Positions 6,666 through 9,191 of a stretch of DNA of 9,191 nt are shown here, one piece after another. Numbering within the stretch: the first letter of the stretch is position 1; every line of letters begins with the position of its first letter. The DNA is from an uncultured Oscillospiraceae bacterium (lineage in GTDB: Bacteria; Bacillota; Clostridia; Oscillospirales; Oscillospiraceae): positions 1 to 9,191 of the forward strand of contig CANQKJ010000073.1 of assembly GCA_947624465.1 (NCBI GenBank). Reading direction: 5' to 3'. The position numbers and the translations under genes are program-made. The notes beneath the pieces are model-generated. The model saw only the letters and a list, made by a program, of their open reading frames with translations, searched no databases and had not been told where the DNA came from.

Positions 6666-6708
6666 AAATTCCTGTCACAGCCGTCACATCTGTCACGGCC
6701 CGTGACGG
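6617..6708. repeat. 9-bp-period repeats (iteron-like) at the 3' end of the RepA-like gene
   Basis: TGACGG occurs at 6617, 6626 and 6635 (9-bp period, unit about AATGACGGG). GTCAC then occurs at 6674, 6683 and 6692 (again 9-bp period, inverted orientation). A GTCACGG-C-CCGTGAC palindrome (6692-6706) closes the array. The first group is inside the coding region (DGN repeats) and the second is after the stop codon. The shared spacing suggests a DNA-level role such as RepA binding. The alternative is a decayed C-terminal coding repeat, since the second group reads VTAVTSVT in another frame. Confidence 0.55.
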
Positions 6709-6747
6709 CCCCTGTTTGCCCCGTTGAGGCCCGTTGTGGCCCTCCTG

Positions 6748-6882
6748 CCCTCCGGGTGGGGTAGTTACCCATCCTGGACGATTTCCCGAAAACAGCCCGT
6801 TGTTGCCCTTTTGGGCCAGGGCAGGTTTCGCCAGCAAGCAGAGAAGGTTCAAACACGGGGAAAGCCCACCCTCCGGGTGGGG
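6748..6882. repeat. Two direct copies of CCCTCCGGGTGGGG
   Basis: Identical 14-mers at 6748-6761 and 6869-6882. The second forms a strong hairpin with its left flank, CCCACCC-TCC-GGGTGGG (6865-6881). The heptamer CCCGTTG also recurs at 6720, 6730 and 6796. All lie in the non-coding gap between the RepA-like gene and mobC. Confidence 0.7.
6759..6777 (+). other. Candidate oriT nic region of RP4 (MobP) type
   Basis: The inverted repeat GGGTA-GT-TACCC (6759-6770) is followed at once by ATCCTGG. The P-type nic core known from RP4 is ATCCTG with cleavage after the G, a few bases downstream of an inverted repeat bound by the relaxase. The predicted nick would be after 6776. The position upstream of mobC and a MobP relaxase fits. 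Confidence 0.5.
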
Positions 6883-6956
6883 CAAGCATAGCGTCCGGCT
6901 ATACGCCGGACGCCTCGCCGGGGCAAGCCCCGGCACCCCCTGCCCCCTGAAGGGGG
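6865..6956 (+). promoter_or_regulatory. Run of four GC-rich hairpins in the mobC leader
   Basis: In order: CCCACCC/GGGTGGG (6865-6881), GCGTCCGGC-TATAC-GCCGGACGC (6891-6913), GCCGGGGC-AA-GCCCCGGC (6917-6934) and CCCCCT-GA-AGGGGG (6943-6956). None is followed by a T-run, so they are not standard terminators. They may be part of oriT (secondary structure for relaxosome proteins) or may control translation of mobC, whose ribosome site lies just after the last stem. Confidence 0.6.
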
Positions 6957-6972
6957 AGAAAGAAGGTCACAT

Positions 6973-7287
6973 ATGCAGAAAAAGAAAACGAAGATCATCA
7001 CCGCCAGGATGACCCCGGCGGACAAGAACACCATCCAACGGCGGGCTAAGGCCGCCGGCATGACGATCACAGACTACCTCACCGCCTGTGCCCTGGGCAA
7101 AGAGATCATCCGGGTGGAAGGGCTGGACGCCGTACTCTCTGAACTGAAGGCCCAGGGCAGAAATCTCAACCAGCTCACCACGCTGGCCAACATGGGCCGT
7201 CTCTCTGTCCTGCGGGGCGACGAACTGATCCGCGGCTACTCCGCGCTCTGCTCCGCGGTGCGCGCTCTCATTCAGGAGGCGGAGTGA
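6973..7287 (+). CDS. mobC: MobC-type relaxosome accessory protein
   Basis: A 104-residue protein. The N-terminal 45 residues are basic and fit a ribbon-helix-helix DNA-binding fold (TKIITARMTPADKNTIQRRA, then TITDYL). The signature GRNLNQLTTLANMG at 62-75 is typical of MobC proteins, which bind oriT and help the relaxase open and nick DNA. The likely ribosome site is GAAGG, 6 bases before the ATG, directly after a hairpin. Its stop codon overlaps the relaxase ATG by one base, so the two are translated together. Confidence 0.9.
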   Translation: MQKKKTKIITARMTPADKNTIQRRAKAAGMTITDYLTACALGKEIIRVEGLDAVLSELKAQGRNLNQLTTLANMGRLSVLRGDELIRGYSALCSAVRALIQEAE

Positions 7288-8291
7288 TGGCGACCTTCAC
7301 CGCGGTGCGAAACAAAAAGCAGACCGCCGGTACCATGAGAGCGGTGGTCTGCTACGTCACGCAGCTCAAAAAAGTTTCGTGGGACGGCGCTCAACTGGTC
7401 AGCGGGCACAACTGTGTCCCCGCCTCCGCCCTCACCGAGATGCAGATGACCAAGGAGCGGTTCAGGAAAACCGGTGGCCGCCAGTTCTACCACTTCGTCC
7501 AGTCCTTCTCGCCGGACGACGACCTCACGCCTCAAGAGGTCAACGCCCTGGGGCTGGAGTTGGCGCGGCGTGAGTTCCCGGACTACGAGGTGCTGGTGGC
7601 CACTCATGTGGACGCCAACTGCCTCCACAATCACCTGGTGGTCAACAGCGTGAGCTGCGCGGACGGGCGTAAGCTCCACCAGAACACCGAGGACTTGATC
7701 CAGCACCGCAGAGCCAACGATGAGATCTGCCTCGCCTTCGGGCTGGACGTTTTGGAGCAGCCCAGGAAACATGAGCGGAAGAAACGGATGAAGCCCGGCG
7801 AGTATCAGGCGGGCATCCGGGGCGAGAGCTGGAAGATGGATCTCATTCACACCATCAACGAGGCGCTGGAATACGCCATGGACCGGGAGACGTTCATCGA
7901 GAACATGGAGCAGGAGGGCTACGGCGTGATCTGGACGGACGCCCGCAAGCACATCACGTTCCTCTGTCCTGACGGCCACCGCTGCCGGGACAGCAGCCTC
8001 CACGACGAGACGTTCCTGAAAGAAAACCTGGAGGCGCTGTTCGCCTACCGGCAGGCGGTCGGGTTCACACCCGGCACGGAGGAGCCGGACATGGGTTGGC
8101 TGGGCGAGGCGGCCATGGGGTTGATCCAAATCGGCAGACGCCTGGAGCAGATGGCGGATCGGCCGCCCCTTCCATCCCCACCCGTGTGGACGGACAGCAA
8201 ACAGCGCCGGCGGGAGGCGCTGAAGAAACTGGCCATGGGACATAAGTTCGGCGGCTGGGGCAAGCAAAACTACACCGTGAATATGTACTGA
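7287..8291 (+). CDS. MobP-family relaxase
   Basis: A 334-residue protein that would nick oriT, stay covalently bound to the 5' end and pilot the strand into a recipient. Seen: the likely catalytic tyrosine Y23 in AVVCYVTQ, at almost the same place as Y22 of RP4 TraI, and FYHFVQSF (67-74). A metal-binding histidine set ATHVDANCLHNHLVVN at 105-120 gives H107, H114 and H116. These fit the Relaxase (PF03432) domain. I chose the ATG at 7287 over the GTG at 7284 because AGGAGG (7274-7279) lies 7 bases before it. It is short for a relaxase and lacks a helicase or primase domain, as is common in small mobilisable elements. Confidence 0.92.
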   Translation: MATFTAVRNKKQTAGTMRAVVCYVTQLKKVSWDGAQLVSGHNCVPASALTEMQMTKERFRKTGGRQFYHFVQSFSPDDDLTPQEVNALGLELARREFPDYEVLVATHVDANCLHNHLVVNSVSCADGRKLHQNTEDLIQHRRANDEICLAFGLDVLEQPRKHERKKRMKPGEYQAGIRGESWKMDLIHTINEALEYAMDRETFIENMEQEGYGVIWTDARKHITFLCPDGHRCRDSSLHDETFLKENLEALFAYRQAVGFTPGTEEPDMGWLGEAAMGLIQIGRRLEQMADRPPLPSPPVWTDSKQRRREALKKLAMGHKFGGWGKQNYTVNMY

Positions 8292-8307
8292 AAGGAGTTT
8301 CACAACT

Positions 8308-8478
8308 ATGGTTGAAAACCGATACGCCGAGCGCCTCGGCTCCGTGACCTACACCTACGTCGGCACGGACCAGGAGTTCGATGAGTTCCTCAAAATGCTG
8401 ATCCACGATTACCTGGCCGTGGATCTTCCCTATCAAAAGGACGGTGCCGATGACGATTGTCACTATCGTAGAAATTGA
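8308..8478 (+). CDS. Small TnpW-like transposon-encoded protein
   Basis: 56 codons (starts MVENRYAERLGSVTYTYV, ends DDDCHYRRN). It lies between relaxase and recombinase, where Tn4451-like elements often carry a small ORF of the TnpW type. The E-R-x-G-x-x-x-Y pattern followed by an acidic helix (DQEFDEFLKMLIHDYL) resembles my memory of that family. Its function is unknown. AAAGGAG lies 10 bases before the ATG, a slightly long spacing, right at the relaxase stop codon. Confidence 0.5.
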   Translation: MVENRYAERLGSVTYTYVGTDQEFDEFLKMLIHDYLAVDLPYQKDGADDDCHYRRN

Positions 8479-8479
8479 A

Positions 8480-8491
8480 AACGCGCGCGTT
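8480..8491. repeat. Perfect 12-bp palindrome AACGCGCGCGTT
   Basis: It lies directly after the stop codon of the small ORF and before the recombinase ribosome site. It is followed by CTTTTC. It could be a weak hairpin or a binding site controlling the recombinase; the remaining bases to 8537 show no clear promoter. Confidence 0.45.
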
Positions 8492-8553
8492 CTTTTCGTA
8501 GCTATTCCGAAACGAGTGTGCTATGTTGTGTCGTGCGAAAGGAGGCGCCGCCG

Positions 8554-9191
8554 GTGAAGGTCTGGCTGTACTACCGTCTCTCCCGCGACGAGGACGAGGA
8601 ACTGAACTCACTGACCAACCAGCGCAAGATCATCTATGACTATGCCGTGGTCCAGGGCCATGAGATCGTGGGGGAGTCCTTCGACGACAACGTCAGTGGG
8701 ATGCACTTCAACAGGGAGGGCATCGAAAGGATCTACGAGGCGGTGGAGGCGAACCGTATCGAGGCCGTCATCGTCAAGGATCTCTCCCGACTGGGGCGGC
8801 ACCGCACCCAAACCGCCCTCTTCATCGACTACCTCCGGGAACACAATGTGCGCGTCCTCTCCGCCACCGAGAACATCGACACCTTCAATGAGAACGACGA
8901 CCTGATCATCGGCTTCAAGGGTCTGGTCAATGACTTCTACGCACGGGACGGCAGCCGCCGGGTGCGGACTGGGTACCGGCAGAAGCAGAAGGAGGGCATC
9001 GTGATGATCCCTCCCTTCGGGTACTTCAAGGACAAGAACACCAAGCAGGTGGTCATTGTGGAGGAGGCCGCCGAGACGGTACGCCTCATCTACTCTCTGT
9101 ATCTGGACGGCAATGGCCTCAAGGCCATCGCCCGAAGGCTGAACGAGGAACACCGCAGGACTCCCGCCCAGATGCAGTTGGCACTCCTCCG
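8554..9191 (+). CDS. Large serine recombinase, N-terminal part (runs off the right edge)
   Basis: 212 codons are visible and the frame is open at the window end. It would catalyse excision and integration of the element (TnpX-like). Seen: catalytic S10 in YYRLSRDED, the resolvase-core signatures DDNVSG (44-49) and VKDLSRLGR (74-82) with conserved arginines, and NDFYARDGSRRVRTGY (126-141). The start of the Recombinase (PF07508) domain follows (PPFGYFKD at 153-160, then IYSLYLDGNGLKAIARRLNEE). The start is GTG at 8554, chosen because AAAGGAGG (8538-8545) lies 8 bases upstream; an in-frame GTG at 8533 lacks such a site. It is probably the last gene of the mobility module, near the right end of the element. 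Confidence 0.93.
   Translation, partial: MKVWLYYRLSRDEDEELNSLTNQRKIIYDYAVVQGHEIVGESFDDNVSGMHFNREGIERIYEAVEANRIEAVIVKDLSRLGRHRTQTALFIDYLREHNVRVLSATENIDTFNENDDLIIGFKGLVNDFYARDGSRRVRTGYRQKQKEGIVMIPPFGYFKDKNTKQVVIVEEAAETVRLIYSLYLDGNGLKAIARRLNEEHRRTPAQMQLALL

Noticed and set aside
6617..6708. CRISPR-like array
   Set aside because: The repeats are only about 9 bp with no spacers of constant length.
7272..8303. 343-codon open frame on the - strand opposite the relaxase
   Set aside because: It mirrors a well-supported relaxase with intact motifs, has no ribosome site, and its Leu/Val/His-rich composition is typical of an antisense shadow in GC-rich DNA.
8608..9153. 181-codon open frame on the - strand opposite the recombinase
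   Set aside because: The + strand encodes a clear serine recombinase with catalytic motifs; the reverse frame is low-complexity.

Overview
The window looks like part of a mobilisable element (IME or ICE) from a Gram-positive, Clostridia-type bacterium, probably a GC-rich gut Firmicute. The reasons are strong AGGAGG-type ribosome sites, sigma-A-type promoters, a Tn4451/ICE-style gene set (AAA_25/RepA-like ATPase, MobC, MobP relaxase, small TnpW-like ORF, large serine recombinase) and a DUF6076-type gene. The organism is inferred; no rRNA or other taxonomic marker is present.

Layout. Right half, + strand (5643-9191): the mobility backbone. A RepA-like ATPase is followed by a roughly 300-base non-coding stretch with 9-bp-period repeats, several GC-rich hairpins and a candidate RP4-type oriT. 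Then come mobC, the relaxase (the two overlap by one base), a 56-codon ORF and a large serine recombinase that runs off the right edge. Left half, - strand (1-5502): cargo genes, all pointing left. In transcription order they are a zinc-ribbon DUF6076-type protein, a HEPN-domain protein with an RX4H motif, a VbhA-like antitoxin overlapping a Fic toxin, and a STAND-like P-loop NTPase whose 3' end appears frame-disrupted at the left edge. The halves are transcribed divergently from 5503-5642, where two promoters facing away from each other share one palindrome containing both -35 boxes.

How the genes work together. The right half would handle excision/integration (serine recombinase), DNA nicking and transfer (relaxase plus MobC at oriT) and possibly replication (RepA-like ATPase). 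No type IV secretion genes are visible, so the element may need a helper or may carry them outside the window. The left half resembles a defence/toxin island: a Fic toxin-antitoxin pair, a HEPN protein (a fold common in anti-phage RNases) and a STAND-type ATPase (a fold common in phage sensors). The STAND and HEPN genes are clearly more AT-rich than the backbone, which suggests separate acquisition. That these genes act as one system is not shown; the Fic pair has its own promoter and the STAND gene is set off by a terminator.

The most interesting points are the broken or frameshifted 3' end of the STAND gene, the unnamed HEPN + DUF6076 pair driven by a perfect-consensus promoter, the shared palindromic divergent promoter, the 9-bp repeat array at the end of the RepA-like gene, and the candidate oriT.
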